Source: Echria macrotheca (lineage: Eukaryota; Ascomycota; Sordariomycetes; Sordariales; Schizotheciaceae). Taken from it: a stretch of 64,000 nucleotides of DNA. How positions within the stretch are numbered: the first letter of the stretch is position 1; every line of letters begins with the position of its first letter. A program made the translations under genes and the position numbers. This document shows, one piece after another, positions 47,142 through 59,700 of this stretch. The notes beneath the pieces were generated by a model, which was not told the DNA's origin, made no database searches, and worked only from the letters and a program-made list of their open reading frames with translations. The stretch is from the NCBI GenBank assembly GCA_030411725.1, contig MU839833.1, positions 434,001 through 498,000 of the forward strand. Direction: 5' to 3'.

Positions 47142-50100
47142 ATGTACGGAACGGGAACAGGACCGCAGACGGGGGCCGTGACCCCTAGGTCGTCGGCATC
47201 GCTGCGGCCGCTCACGATCTCACACGGCTCTCTCGAGACAACACTCTTAATACCCACCAGTCTTCACTTCCATGCCTCGGCGCTGAAAGAGCGCTTCAGC
47301 TCGAGCTTACCCGATCCCACCGACGAGCTCGCCCAAGATGACGAGCCATCGTCAGTACCCGAACTGGTGGCGAGATACATGGGACACATTGCTCAGGAGG
47401 TCTCGCAGGGCGAGGATGATGCACAAGGCTCATACGAGGAGGTGCTCAAGCTCATTCTCAACGAGTTTGAGAGGGCATTCCTCCGCGGCAACGACGTCCA
47501 TGCTCTGGTAGCAACACTTCCAGGCATTGACGCAAAGAAGCTCGCGGTGATCCAGAGCTACTTTGCGGCGCGGTCGGCGACGAACCGGTCCATGAAGCCG
47601 CATCAGTCTGCCCTCTTCCGCGCAGCAGACGATGGGAATGCTAAGCTTTACAACATCTTCGGCGGTCAGGGGAACATTGAGGAGTACTTTGAAGAACTCC
47701 GAGAGCTCTACCAGACCTACCCGTCGTTCGTGGGTGACCTTGTTGTGTCTTCCGCGGAGCTGCTGCAGACACTGTCCAGCCATCCGAGCGCTGAAAAGCT
47801 GTACTCGAAAGGCTTGGATATCATGACCTGGCTGCAGAATCCCGACGCCACACCAGATATCGACTACCTGGTGTCCGCGCCAGTCAGCTTTCCCCTGATT
47901 GGTCTCGTCCAGCTCGCCCACTACCAGGTTACCTGCAAGGTCTTGGGGCTACATCCCGGTATCTTGCGGGATCGGATCAGCGGGACAACGGGCCATTCGC
48001 AGGGCGTCGTTCTTGCTGCCGCTACCGCGGCGGCCGACTCGTGGGAGTCGTTCGAGACGATCGCCAAGTCGGCGCTCACCATTCTCTTCTGGATTGGAGC
48101 TCGGAGTCAGCAAACTTTTCCCAGAACTTCCATGACTCCTACCATGCTTCAAGACTCTATCGAGCATGGAGAGGGGACGCCCACACCTATGCTGAGCATC
48201 CGTGACCTTCCTCAGGCCGAGGTGCAGAAGGCTATCGACCAGACCAACCAATATCTCCCGGAGGACCAGCACATCTCCATCTCCCTCATCAACAGCCCGC
48301 GAAACCTGGTTGTTACAGGCCCTCCTCGGTCTCTCTACGGTCTCAACTCGCAGCTGAGGAAGGTGAAGGCGGCTACAGGCGTTGACCAGACTCGTGTGCC
48401 CTACACGGAAAGAAAGGTGCGGTTCGTCAACCGCTTCCTCCCCATCACAGCCCCCTTCCACAGCAAGTACTTGGAGAAGGCCACCGGTCTTATCGCGGAG
48501 GATCTCAAGGACATCCATATCGATGCCGAAAGCCTTGGTATTCCAGTTTTCGATACCAACACAGGAAAGGATCTCCGCTCAGAGGTCAAAGGTGACATTG
48601 TGCCCTCTCTTGTCCGCATGATTACCAGAGATCCTGTGAACTGGGAGAAGGCCACCGTCTTCCCAGGAGCCACCCACATCTTGGACTTCGGTCCTGGTGG
48701 AATCTCTGGTCTAGGTATTCTGACCAGCCGCAACAAGGAGGGTACTGGTGTCCGCGTCATTCTCGCCGGAACGGTGAACGGCACGGTGACCGAGGTGGGC
48801 TACAAGTCCGAGCTTTTTGATAGGGATGAGGAGCATGCGGTCAAGTTCGCCGTCGACTGGGTTAAGGAGTATGGTCCGAGGCTCGTCAAGACATCCAGCG
48901 GCCGGACGTATGTGGACACCAAGATGAGCCGGCTCCTCGGGCTGCCACCGCTTCTCGTTGCCGGTATGACGCCCGCTACTGTGCCGTGGGATTTCGTTGC
49001 CGCTACCATGAATGCTGGCTACTCTATCGAGCTTGCAGGGGGTGGCTACTACAACACCAAGACCATGACTGAGGCCATCAACAAGATTGAAAAAGCCATC
49101 CCCTCGGGCCGTGGCATCAATGTCAACCTCATTTATGTCAACCCACGAGCCATGGCCTGGCAGATCCCGCTTCTGGGCAGGCTTCGGGCCGATGGTATTC
49201 CCATCGAGGGCCTCACGATCGGTGCGGGTGTGCCGTCTATCGAAGTCGCCCAAGAGTACATCGAAACGTTGGGTCTCAAGCATATCTCGTTCAAGCCCGG
49301 TTCAAGCGAGGCAATCCAGGCTGTCATCAACATTGCCAAAGCCAACCCCACATTCCCCGTCATCATGCAGTGGACAGGCGGCAGAGGCGGTGGCCACCAT
49401 TCGTTCGAGGACTTTCACTCACCCATCCTGGCTATGTACGGCCGCATCCGTCGTCAAGAGAACATTATCCTGGTCGCCGGCAGTGGCTTCGGTGGCGCCG
49501 ATGACACATACCCATATCTGACCGGAGACTGGTCGACCAAGTATGGCTACCCTCCGATGCCCTACGACGGCTGCCTGTTCGGTAGCCGCATGATGGTCGC
49601 AAAGGAGGCCCATACCAGCTTGGCGGCCAAGCAAGCGATCGTCGATGCGCCCGGCCTCGACGATGCCGAGTGGGAGAAGACCTACAAGGGTCCAGCTGGC
49701 GGTGTCATCACGGTTCGATCCGAAATGGGAGAGCCTATCCACAAGCTTGCCACCCGCGGTGTCTTGTTCTGGGCTGAGATGGACAAGAAGATCTTCAGTC
49801 TTCCCAAGGAGAAACGCGTCGCTGAGCTGAAGAAGAACAAGGCCTACATCATCCAGAAGTTGAACGATGACTTCCAGAAGGTCTGGTTCGGCCAAAACAA
49901 GCATGGCAAGGCCGTTGATCTCGAAGACATGACTTACGCCGAGGTCGTCCGCCGCATGGTCGAGCTGCTGTATGTCAAGGATGAGGCCAGGTGGATCGAC
50001 CCCTCCTTCATCAAGCTGACGGCCGATTTCATTCACCGTGTCGAGGAGCGCTTCACCACTGCCGTTGGCCAGCCGTCTATGTTGCAAAGCTATGCGGATC

Positions 50101-53100
50101 TGAATGAACCCTACTCTGCCGTCGAGCGAATTCTCGCGCACTACCCTGACGCCGAGTCTCAGCTTATCAATGCCCAGGACGTCCAGCACTTCCTGCTCCT
50201 TTGCCAACGTCGCGGACAGAAGCCAGTGACGTTCGTCCCTACCTTGGACGAGAACTTTGAGTTTTTCTTCAAGAAGGACTCACTCTGGCAATCAGAGGAC
50301 CTCGGTGCTGTTATCGGCAAGGATGTCGGTCGGACATGCATTCTCCAGGGACCGATGGCAGCCAAACACTCGACCAAGGTGAATGAGCCGGTCAAGGACA
50401 TCCTCGATGGCATCCATAATGGTCACATTGCCGGTCTCACCAGGGACCTGTATGGTGGCGATGCCTCCAAGATCCCTACCATCGAGTACTTCGGCGGCAA
50501 GCTTATCGAGACTCCAGTCCCCTTGGATGTCGAAGGACTCACGGTCTCCGTGGACAAGGACAAGAACACCTACCGTCTGGCATCTTCGCCATCCACTCAG
50601 CTCCCGGACATTGACTCCTGGATCTCCCTTCTTGCTGGGAGCAACCGGAACTGGCGCTATGCTCTCCTGCAATCCGATGTCATTGTGCAGGGCCAGAAGT
50701 ATCAGACCAACCCCATGAGGAAGATCTTTGCGCCAACAAGGGGCCTCTTTGTGGAAATCCTCTACCCCAACGACCCTGCCAAGACTGTCATTGTGGTTCG
50801 GGAGCAGCCTCGCCACAACCGTTACGTCGATGTCATCGAGGTCAAGCTTGTTGGCAAGAACGAGATCGTGGTCAACATGATCAAGGATACCACTGCTCTC
50901 GGCAAGCCCATCGCTTTGCCCCTCCGGTTCACCTATCGTCCCGAGGCTGGGTACGCGCCGATCCACGAGATCATGGAGGGCCGTAATGATCGCATCAAGG
51001 AGTTTTACTGGCGAGCGTGGTTCGGTGATGATGAGCTCGACCTTGATGCCCCGGTCACTGGGCAGTTTGATGGTGGCAAGACGGTCATCACGAGCGAGGC
51101 GATCAATGAATTTGTGCACGCCGTCGGTAATACTGGCGAGGCTTTCGTCGACCGGCCCGAGAAGGTCATGTACGCTCCCATGGACTTTGCCATCGTTGTT
51201 GGCTGGAAGGCCATTACCAAGCCTATCTTCCCCCGCACCATTGACGGCGATCTTCTCAAGCTTGTCCATCTGTCCAACGCTTTCCGCATGATGCCTGGCG
51301 CTGAGCCCCTGAAGAAGGGAGACGAGGTGTCGACCACGGCCCAGATTAACGCCGTCATCAACCAAGAGTCCGGCAAGATGGTCGAGGTGTGCGGCACCAT
51401 CACGCGAGATGGCGAGGCTGTCATGGAGGTGACATCGCAGTTCCTGTACCGCGGTGTCTACACCGACTTCGAGAACACCTTCCAGCGCAAGATGGAGACC
51501 CCTATGCAGGTTCACCTCGCCACGACCAAGGATGTTGCTGTTCTCCGCTCAAAGCAATGGTTTGTGCTGGATGAGCTCCCGAACCCTGAAATCGAGCTCT
51601 TGGGCCAAACCCTCACCTTCCGGCTTCAAAGTCTCGTCCGTTTCAAGAACCGCACCGTTTTCAGCAGCGTTGAGACGCGCGGCCAGGTTTTGCTTGAGCT
51701 GCCCACGAAGGAGATCATTCAAGTCGCGACTGTCGACTACGAGGCTGGCGAGTCGCACGGCAACCCCGTCATCGACTACTTGCAGCGCAACGGCTCCTCC
51801 ATTGAGCAACCTGTCAACTTCGAGAACCCCATTCCACTCCACGGCAAGAGTCCCTTGCAACTGCGTGCGCCGGCTTCCAACGAGACCTACGCCCGCGTGT
51901 CTGGTGACTACAACCCCATCCACGTCTCTCGCGTGTTCTCCAGCTATGCGAACCTTCCGGGCACCATCACCCACGGCATGTATTCTAGTGCCGCCGTGCG
52001 CAGCTTGGTGGAGACGTGGGCAGCTGAGAACAAGATTGGCCGTGTCAGGAGTTTCCATGCATCGCTCACCGGCATGGTCCTACCGAATGACGACATCAAC
52101 GTCAAACTCCAGCATGTTGGCATGGTCGCCGGCCGCAAGATCATCAAGGTCGAGGCCAGCAACAAGGAGACGGAGGAGAAGGTCCTTCTTGGCGAGGCTG
52201 AGATCGAACAGCCCGTGACGGCTTATGTCTTCACCGGCCAAGGCTCGCAAGAGCAGGGCATGGGTATGGACTTGTACGCCAGCAGCCCGGTGGCCAAGGA
52301 TGTCTGGGATCGCGCAGACAAGTATCTTATGGATACCTATGGTAAGCTCCCACTCCATACCCTGTTGTGGCTGTATGCTAACTCACTACAGGCTTTGCTA
52401 TCACCAACATCGTCAAGAACAACCCCAAGGAGCTCACCATTCACTTCGGTGGTCCCCGCGGCAAGGCCATCCGCCAAAACTACATGGCCATGACGTTTGA
52501 GACCGTCGCAGCGGACGGGTCCATCAAGTCGGAGCGCATTTTCAAGGAGATCGATGAGAAGACGACCTCCTACACGTACCGCTCACCCACCGGTCTCCTC
52601 TCGGCTACTCAGTTCACCCAGCCTGCGCTCACACTTATGGAGAAGGCCAGCTTCGAGGACATGAAGGCCAAGGGTCTTGTACCACGAGACAGCACCTTCG
52701 CTGGTCACTCGCTGGGCGAGTACTCGGCGCTGGCCGCGCTTGCGGACGTCATGCCCATTGAATCGCTTGTGTCTGTCGTGTTCTATCGGGGTCTCACAAT
52801 GCAAGTGGCTGTGGAGCGTGACGCCAGTGGTCGGTCCAACTACAGCATGTGCGCCGTCAACCCTAGCCGTATCAGCAAGACGTTTAACGAAGAGGCTCTC
52901 CGCTTCGTGGTGAGCGCCGTGGCCGAGACGACTGGTTGGCTGCTGGAGATTGTCAACTACAACATCGCCAACATGCAGTACGTGTGCGCCGGCGATCTCC
53001 GGGCTCTCGACACTCTCACGGGCGTCACCAACTACCTCAAGGCTATGAAGATCGACATTGAGCAGATGCGAACCGAGTTTTCTCCCGAGACGGTCAAGGA

Positions 53101-53539
53101 GAAGCTCGTCGAGATTATCAGGGGCTGCGCTGCCGATACGGAGGCCAAGCCCAAGCCATTGGAGCTCCAACGCGGATTCGCCACGATCCCGCTGCGGGGC
53201 ATCGACGTGCCATTCCACTCGACCTTTTTGCGGTCAGGTGTCAAGCCCTTCCGAAGCTTCTTGCTGAAGAAGATCAACAAGACGACGATCGACCCCGCCA
53301 AGCTGGTTGGCAAGTACATCCCGAACGTGACGGCGCGGCCGTTTGCTCTGACCAAGGAGTACTTTGAGGATGTCTACCGCCTTACCAACTCTCCCAAGAT
53401 TGGCCATGTTCTGGCCAACTGGGACAAGTATCAGGATGATAATGCCACGCTCCTCACGGCCATGTCGAGCGGGTCGAGCAGTGTGCCGGAGCTGAATGGA
53501 CATAATGGAGTCGAAGGTACGAATGGGGTGGAGGCTTAA
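47142..53539 (+). CDS. FAS1: Fatty acid synthase subunit beta
   Basis: Exons 47142..52341 and 52392..53539, split by a 50-nt GTAAGC...CAG intron, give 2115 aa. Domains in family order: acetyltransferase with the Ser of GHSQGVV (about residue 287); enoyl reductase with the FMN-binding barrel starting at LPPLLVAGMTPATVPWDF; dehydratase with double hot-dog folds and the HGMYSSAAVR motif; and the malonyl/palmitoyl transferase, opened by FTGQGSQEQGMGMDL and with its Ser in FAGHSLGEYSALAAL (about residue 1840). The single intron falls between these last two motifs. The ATG at 47142 (MYGTGTGPQTG) is the family start. The last 20 residues are a short Ser/Gly/Asn-rich tail. Confidence 0.97.
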
Positions 53540-54157
53540 TGGGATATGATGTACAGGCGTATGGTTGTAATATTGGTTAGATTAGAGTCGTGTAGACATT
53601 ACAGATTTGTGGCTCAACATCTACATGTGTCGTCTTGGATCCAGTGCCGAATTTGTCTCAGCTCAGCCCTCGTTGTCTGCTCCCGATAGTTACTTTACAT
53701 ACAGCATAAATGCCTCGTTGATACTCGCTTCAAGGATTTATCCAAGTTTTTCTAGCCGCACAGTATGACAGCTCCATGGCCGTGGACAAGTTGAACGTGT
53801 CATATGTAGCACGACAGCATGGACACTTGGCATGGACAACCAAACACATGTTAAACTCCGGAAACCGGGCTCCGAATACCGGACAGCGGAACACCAAGAA
53901 ACCGGGGACGCGAGATACACGACCTCGAATACTGTACCCGGCTGGGCTACACGAGCATTCATATTCTTGCCTTTTTTGTCTCCACAGTCCGCCTCGTTCT
54001 TGTTCTTGTTCTTGGTTCTTGGTTCTCGTCCTGGAGCTGCCCGTTTTTGTCGCCGACTCGGAGTGCTGACTCGCCTATTCACCAAGGGGCTTCTGAACTG
54101 TTGTCCTACCCTTCTTTACCTTTCTTTACCTTTATTTTTCTCAACTACACAGGTTAG

Positions 54158-54190
<33 letters not shown>

Positions 54191-54211
54191 AGGGAATAGA
54201 GAGAGAGAGAT
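54158..54211. repeat. Compound microsatellite (TA)n(TG)n...(GA)n
   Basis: About 9 TA, then 8 TG, then after a short gap a GA run. Confidence 0.9.
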
Positions 54212-54310
54212 GGGAAGTGAAGCTACATATTCCGTACATTCCAGTTTCCCGTTTTCCCTGTTCCCTTTTCCTACCTCCCAGGTAATTACTCACCTCTTCG
54301 ATCTCCACGG

Positions 54311-54338
54311 GTCACAAGTCACAAGTCACAAGTCACAG
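54311..54338. repeat. 7-bp tandem repeat GTCACAA, four copies
   Basis: Three exact copies and a fourth ending in G instead of A. Confidence 0.9.
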
Positions 54339-55255
54339 GGACGACAGCCTCTCGGGATAGTCGTCCCGTCTGATAGATCACTTGGAATCCTGGGATTGGG
54401 ACTGGGACACAACATATACTAGTTCTAGTTCTAGTACCCTCCTGCCACTGCGTACCTAGCTAGCTCTCTCCCATCGAGTCACAAACATAATCCATATCTC
54501 TCCGATTTCAGGACACACGACACCCAACTCCCCATTCTATTCACACCACGCACCAGCTCAGAAAACAGCATAAATCGAGTCAAGTCAGACAAAAGAACTC
54601 ATATTCCATTCCGTCCACAGACGAAAATGTAAACGATGCCGAGCATCTCCAAAACCTAAAATACTAGATAGATAGTCATGTGCGACCATAGACAACATCA
54701 TGTACAACAAAGGCACCCCCCCCTTTCCCAGTCATAACACACCCCATGTCCCATTTCCCAATGATTGATATCCCATACCCCCCCTTCCTTCTCGAAAATG
54801 CTCAAAAAACGCCATCCCGACATCGCCAGAAAATGATAAAACTCCTTCATCCCGATGCAGCCTGACCAATGCAACCGACCCTGTGCGAAACCCCTTGTTT
54901 TTGTATAAACGATCTGATCAAACGCCGTTCTCTCTCCCGGACATGATAAAAGTTAGATATTAAAAAGAGAATATTCCAAAAGAGCAGTTAAAAACTTTTT
55001 TTGTAGAAAACATCAAATATTATGAGAGAAATGGAAAAAGTGCACTGCGGCACCGAATCGGAAGAAAGAAAAAGCGAAAATGTGTCTCGCTGTCGGGTGC
55101 CAACCTCGAGTTCCCGGCTGGGGAACAAACAAAAGTTGGTCAACGTATGGTCATTCGTCGGGCAGCAATACGTGTACGCTGTCGATCGATGAACCTGTCT
55201 CAGCGTTTGTGCCACAACCAAAAAGTCGCGGCATCTGTCGTGTGTGTGCCGAAGC

Positions 55256-56743
55256 TCAGCAGGCCGCGATGGGATTCGCGAACCGAAGGGGGCTCGGCGG
55301 ATTCGAATGGTGATCCGAATACCTCCGGCCAAAGACGTGCTGCATGAAGCTTCGAGGAGCAACAGGTCCAAAGCTCATGGTCCGGTGCGTCAGCGGCACA
55401 GGGATGCGGTGGACCTTCTTGGGCTGCCACCTCTCCTTGATGCAGTCATCGACCAGCGCCATGAGGCCGGTTGCCATGATTACACTGTGGTGGTTAGTGT
55501 CTGCTCGTTCTCGGGTGGGCGGATGGAGATTAACTTACTCGGCAACGTCGGTAACGGCATCCACGACCGCCTCGTCGGCGATCCACATGAAACAAGGGGG
55601 GACCCATCCACCGGCATTCTCGTCGGCAAGAACCTGGCTCGGCGACCTCATCTCGGGAACAATGTGCGCGACCGGCGCGCCGGCGTTCCCGTCTCGGATG
55701 AGGTGAAAAGACACCAAGCCCAGCTGCTTGTCGACGGCTCGCTTCCAGTGGTAGTGATGGCCCCACCAGTCGAATTCGTAGCGTTTGCTGTTCTTTCCAC
55801 CGCGGCGGTGGACGTCAACGCGTGCGTAGTTGCTGAACTCGAGCTTGATGGTGTTGGTAGGCATCGGCTTATGCAGCTTCGTCTTGCCGCCACGGCTGTC
55901 GAGCGACAAGGCCGACAAGTTACTACGGTCGTTGAAGTACTCGTCGTCGCCATCGCTCGTCGAGTACCCGGTGTTAGGACGCGTGGCGGCGGTCGACTTG
56001 GCGCGACGAAGGGCCGGCCGACCGCTCAGCGTCTTAATAGCCGAGGACATGGACCGTTTCAACGTAGGGCGCTCGGGATCGCTCTTGGGCTTCGCGACGG
56101 CGGGCTCGACATACTTGCGCTTCGAGTTGCAGACCTCGCGGCCCGAGTCGCGGCAATATCGTCGCAGCGAAAACTCGCGCTTCGCAAGGTCATACATGCG
56201 CAGATGAAAAAGCTGGATCGCTGTCCTCCTCCGCCCCGTAACCACCGTGTCCACTCGCAAGTTCATGTTCCCATCAGGGGTAAACTCGTCGTGACGGATC
56301 GTTAGGCGGTTGAGCGAGGGGAAGAGCTTGGCAAAGTCCTGGGGCGTCGATGCGCGTACGTTGGGTTCCACGACCTCGCGGCGGTAGACGGGAAGCGGCG
56401 GGATGGTGTACGACTCGTCGTCCATGGGGCTCTCGTCCAGATCCATAGCGTCCACCTCCTGCGTAGATACCGTCGTCGAGGCGAACGTATCCACCGACGA
56501 GCCCGGGTAGATGGAGGTATCAGGGCTCACATCGTCCTCGTGCGCGTAGGCTTGATACTTGGTCGTCTCATATGCGTAGCTACCGGATGACTGCGACGTC
56601 TTCAGATCGGACGGACGGGATGAAGTGGTGAGAGAAGTGGGGGCGGTAGACTGGGAGCCATACGAGTCGTAGCTCCTCCGGCTGCGGGAGTCGCCGCTGG
56701 AGGACGTCTGGCTGGACGGTTGTCTTCTTGGAGAGCGAGGCAT
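55256..56743 (-). CDS. Unnamed Ser-rich fungal protein
   Basis: Exons 56743..55539 and 55484..55256 around a 54-nt GTAAGT...CAG intron (CTAAC branch site) give 477 aa; the junction reads ALTD-like VTDVADVIMATGLMALVDD, a sensible helix. I do not recognise the family. The first 120 residues are Ser/Thr-rich and disordered. The next part (from LFPSLNRLTIRHDEFTPDG) looks like a beta-rich folded domain: MNLRVDTVVTGRRRTAIQLF, then REFSLRRYCRDSGREVC. A Lys/Arg/Ser linker (RPTLKRSMSSA, likely phosphorylated) leads to a second folded block: IKLEFSNYARVDVHRR, YEFDWWGHHYHWKR and GWVPPCFMWIADE. The last 60 residues are basic with Pro. The split two-block beta domain with an inserted linker is suggestive of a tubby-like or PH-like fold, but that is only inference. 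Confidence 0.75.
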
Positions 56744-59700
56744 GGTGTGGCTGGCTCCGGGCAGAAGAGGAAAGAAGAGATGAAGATCTTGTCGTTGCTT
56801 TTGGTGTGGGAGGAGGAGGGTCCGCGAGACGGGGCGGTCCCTTCGATTCTCTTATATCAAGAGACCGGGACGGGAAGGCGAAGGAGGGTCGGCGCGAAGG
56901 CGGGTTGGGTGGGCGTGGACGCGGGTCCGACCTAGGGATTGGCGACTGGGAGGTCTTGACTGACGGCGCTGGCGACGGGGCTGCAGCGAGGTGCCGGAGA
57001 CGTTGCACGAGGACCAAGGTAGCGAGGACGTCAAGGTCAGGTTGGGGTCGGGCATTAAACGCGGGACGTGCTGGCGATGCGTCGAGCGAGTTCTGTGTGA
57101 ACAGGCGGGCGAAGCGTGGTCTAGGACGGGCAGCTTGCTTCAACGTCGAGCTGCGCAGGGTGCGTCTGTCGTCTGTACGCCGCGTGCGCTTGCAGTGCGT
57201 TCGAGCATGGGTTGTGACAGGTCGGGGGCAGGAACAAGTGGTCCTCGGCGGAGCTGGCAGGCCGGCCGTCGATATATGCCATCTCGAGGGACAAGGGAGG
57301 AAGTCACTTGGGGACCCCGCGGGAGGTCGTGCAAGTGGCTTGCGGGATCGAGGGGTGCCACCCCACCCTCAGCGCCGCGCGGTTTTTTTTCGCCTTCTTC
57401 CACTGGCTGCTCCCGACCCCAATGGCCACCCTCCACTGGTGCAAGAATTTGGAGTGCTGCCACTGGCTCATCGGTGCAAAAGTCTCGCACAGCCTCGACC
57501 GATCGGGAAAGAGAGACACCTCGGCGGGTTGCAACCTGGCTGCGGGCAGACCAGATGTGCCGCTGCGAAGTCTCGTGGGGAGACTGCTGAAGACAAAGCA
57601 TGCCACCACCACCTGCCCTCTCGCTGGCCAGGTGTGGCCTGTTGGAAGCGCGCTAGAAGGTGCCTCGGAGCCCGGCAGAAGCCGCCGCCGTCATGACGCC
57701 CATCTTCGGGATCCGCGATCCTCCAACGCCGCGAAAAGAAATTTCTGACATGCAGCGCTCTTTTTTTGCGTTCCGCGACAGAAGCGAAGGGGGCCGCAAT
57801 GTCGAACCGGCGCGCGAGGTCGCACTCGACAATCGGGATTTAGCAGCTGGCACAGTGTCTGCGCCGTTCTTGGATTCTTCCAGCGACAGTTTGACGCAGT
57901 ATGACGCTGCCGGGTTGGGCAAACGTCGCGTAAGCCGCGGCCAGCTGCTGGCGTGTGGCCTGGCTCTTGGGGATATGACGACAATGATGGATGACTCGCT
58001 TCGGAACTGCCAGCACTCACCAGCTGCCGTGTATTCCTGACGCCAACCTGCTCGACTTGAATTCCAGCAGCTTCTCTTCGCAATTGCCGGTTCTGCCGCC
58101 GCTGTTCTGGCAGCTCTGTCGCAAGACAGTAGACATTTGCTGTTTCCACCGAGCGCAATGCCCCGATCCAGCAGGTCGACGTTACTATTCACAGACTGGG
58201 CCCATTCCAATCGATGCACCAGCTGCTGGCCATCATGGCAAACCTGACGGGCGTACGTGGCACGCCTCCCAGCATTATGGAACGCCTGAAGCCATGTCCC
58301 GGTGCCCAACTGCACCCGCAGGCAGCTTCGACCTTCGTCCCCAGGCCACGCGAATCGTAAACCGGGGCTGTCTGCACTTGGCCGCTGCCATTGGCCGCGC
58401 CCAAGATCGTGGGGTACGCATCTCTTCTGGCGACACATGTCGGCCATCAAGCGCCAGTTGCCCAGAAGCGCATCATCGAGCCACCAGCCACCGCCAGCTG
58501 GGTGTCGCCTTCTGCGTCGTCTGCCACTCCAACTCCCCGACGTGGATTTCTCCCCTCGCCGGCGCGTCATTGTGAATTCGCCGAGGCCATAATCTCCAAG
58601 GACGGCCGTGGAGACGGCGCTCCCCGGTGCGGGCGACGGCCACTCGGTTGCCCGGATCACGAAATCCTCAATTGAGCTCTGGGTTGAGGCAAGGCCGTTT
58701 TGACTGTGGACAAGCGAGTGTCCGTAGATGGAGAGCCGAGTGTTTGCCATGCAGGGCAGCCCCAGCAGTCGGATATCATGGCAACGCTGAACTTGTGGCA
58801 CTCTCCCATTCGCTGTCTGTCGGGCTTCAACCTCGCGCTCAGGAGGTGGGGCCCGCCGCCGTCTGCCTCGACGTCGACTGGCCGGCCGGCCATTCTGCCC
58901 AAAGCAGGCCGTGCTCTCTTGGGAAAGCCTTCAGGCCCGATATCGCTGGCGAACTGCAGCTGCCCAGCCCCCTGCCTGCGTCTCAAATCTGGGGTGCAAA
59001 AGAAGGCAACCAGATCCAATCTGAGTTCCGGATCCGGCCGTGTCTCAGTGTCCCTCCTCCGGAAGCCTTCCGTGCGAGAGTCAACCTTGGGCGTCCCGCC
59101 GACAATTGATCATCAATCAGCCTGGTGGGACCATCTACGGAGTCCACGTCTTGGTATAGACTCAATCTGGCTCAATATCAGCTCGCAGGTCGGTTGCAAA
59201 GGGTCTCGTCGACGAGCCGTCCGGATGATGCAAGAGCGGGTATCTAGAACCAACCCGCCTCGGCCAGTGGTCCGGCCGGCTCAGGTGACAAACACCCAAG
59301 TCTCTCCCCACCTCATCCTCCATGGCAACCATTGTCGGAAGATGTGAGCTAACTACGATGTTCAGTGATTGTCTCTTCTCATCCTCAAGCTGCCTCATCC
59401 GCACATCGGATGCAGCTAACCCCACGACTGTTCTGGTGTCCAAGATCTGCGCCAATGGGCGTATTCCGGGGATACCTCTTTGGGCAATCCTGACATGCAA
59501 CCAACCATTCTGCTATGCAAGTGCGGACCAGTTCGGTATCTTGACATGGACATCGAGCATCGGCAGAGCCCCTGTTGATACCATGGCGGCTACAGCACTG
59601 ATGGTGGTGATATCAACGACGGCACGCTGTTATCGTCGTCTGCTTCTCCACACCAGTTGAAGTTCGACATGGCATCCTCCGGGGCCCCTGATTGGGTGTG

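Larger units (their letters stand above)
53540..55255. other. Convergent intergenic region, 1.7 kb
   Basis: Lies between the FAS beta stop (plus) and the stop of the unnamed 477-aa gene (minus). It holds the simple repeats listed separately and AT-richer sequence around 54900-55030. No gene is supported. Confidence 0.45.

Noticed and set aside
50292..51515. 407-codon open frame on the minus strand inside FAS beta
   Set aside because: Antisense shadow of the FAS beta coding strand.
57653..58801. 382-codon minus-strand open frame in the gene-poor stretch
   Set aside because: Rich in Arg, Ser and Cys with no motif; long frames on both strands here follow from GC content.
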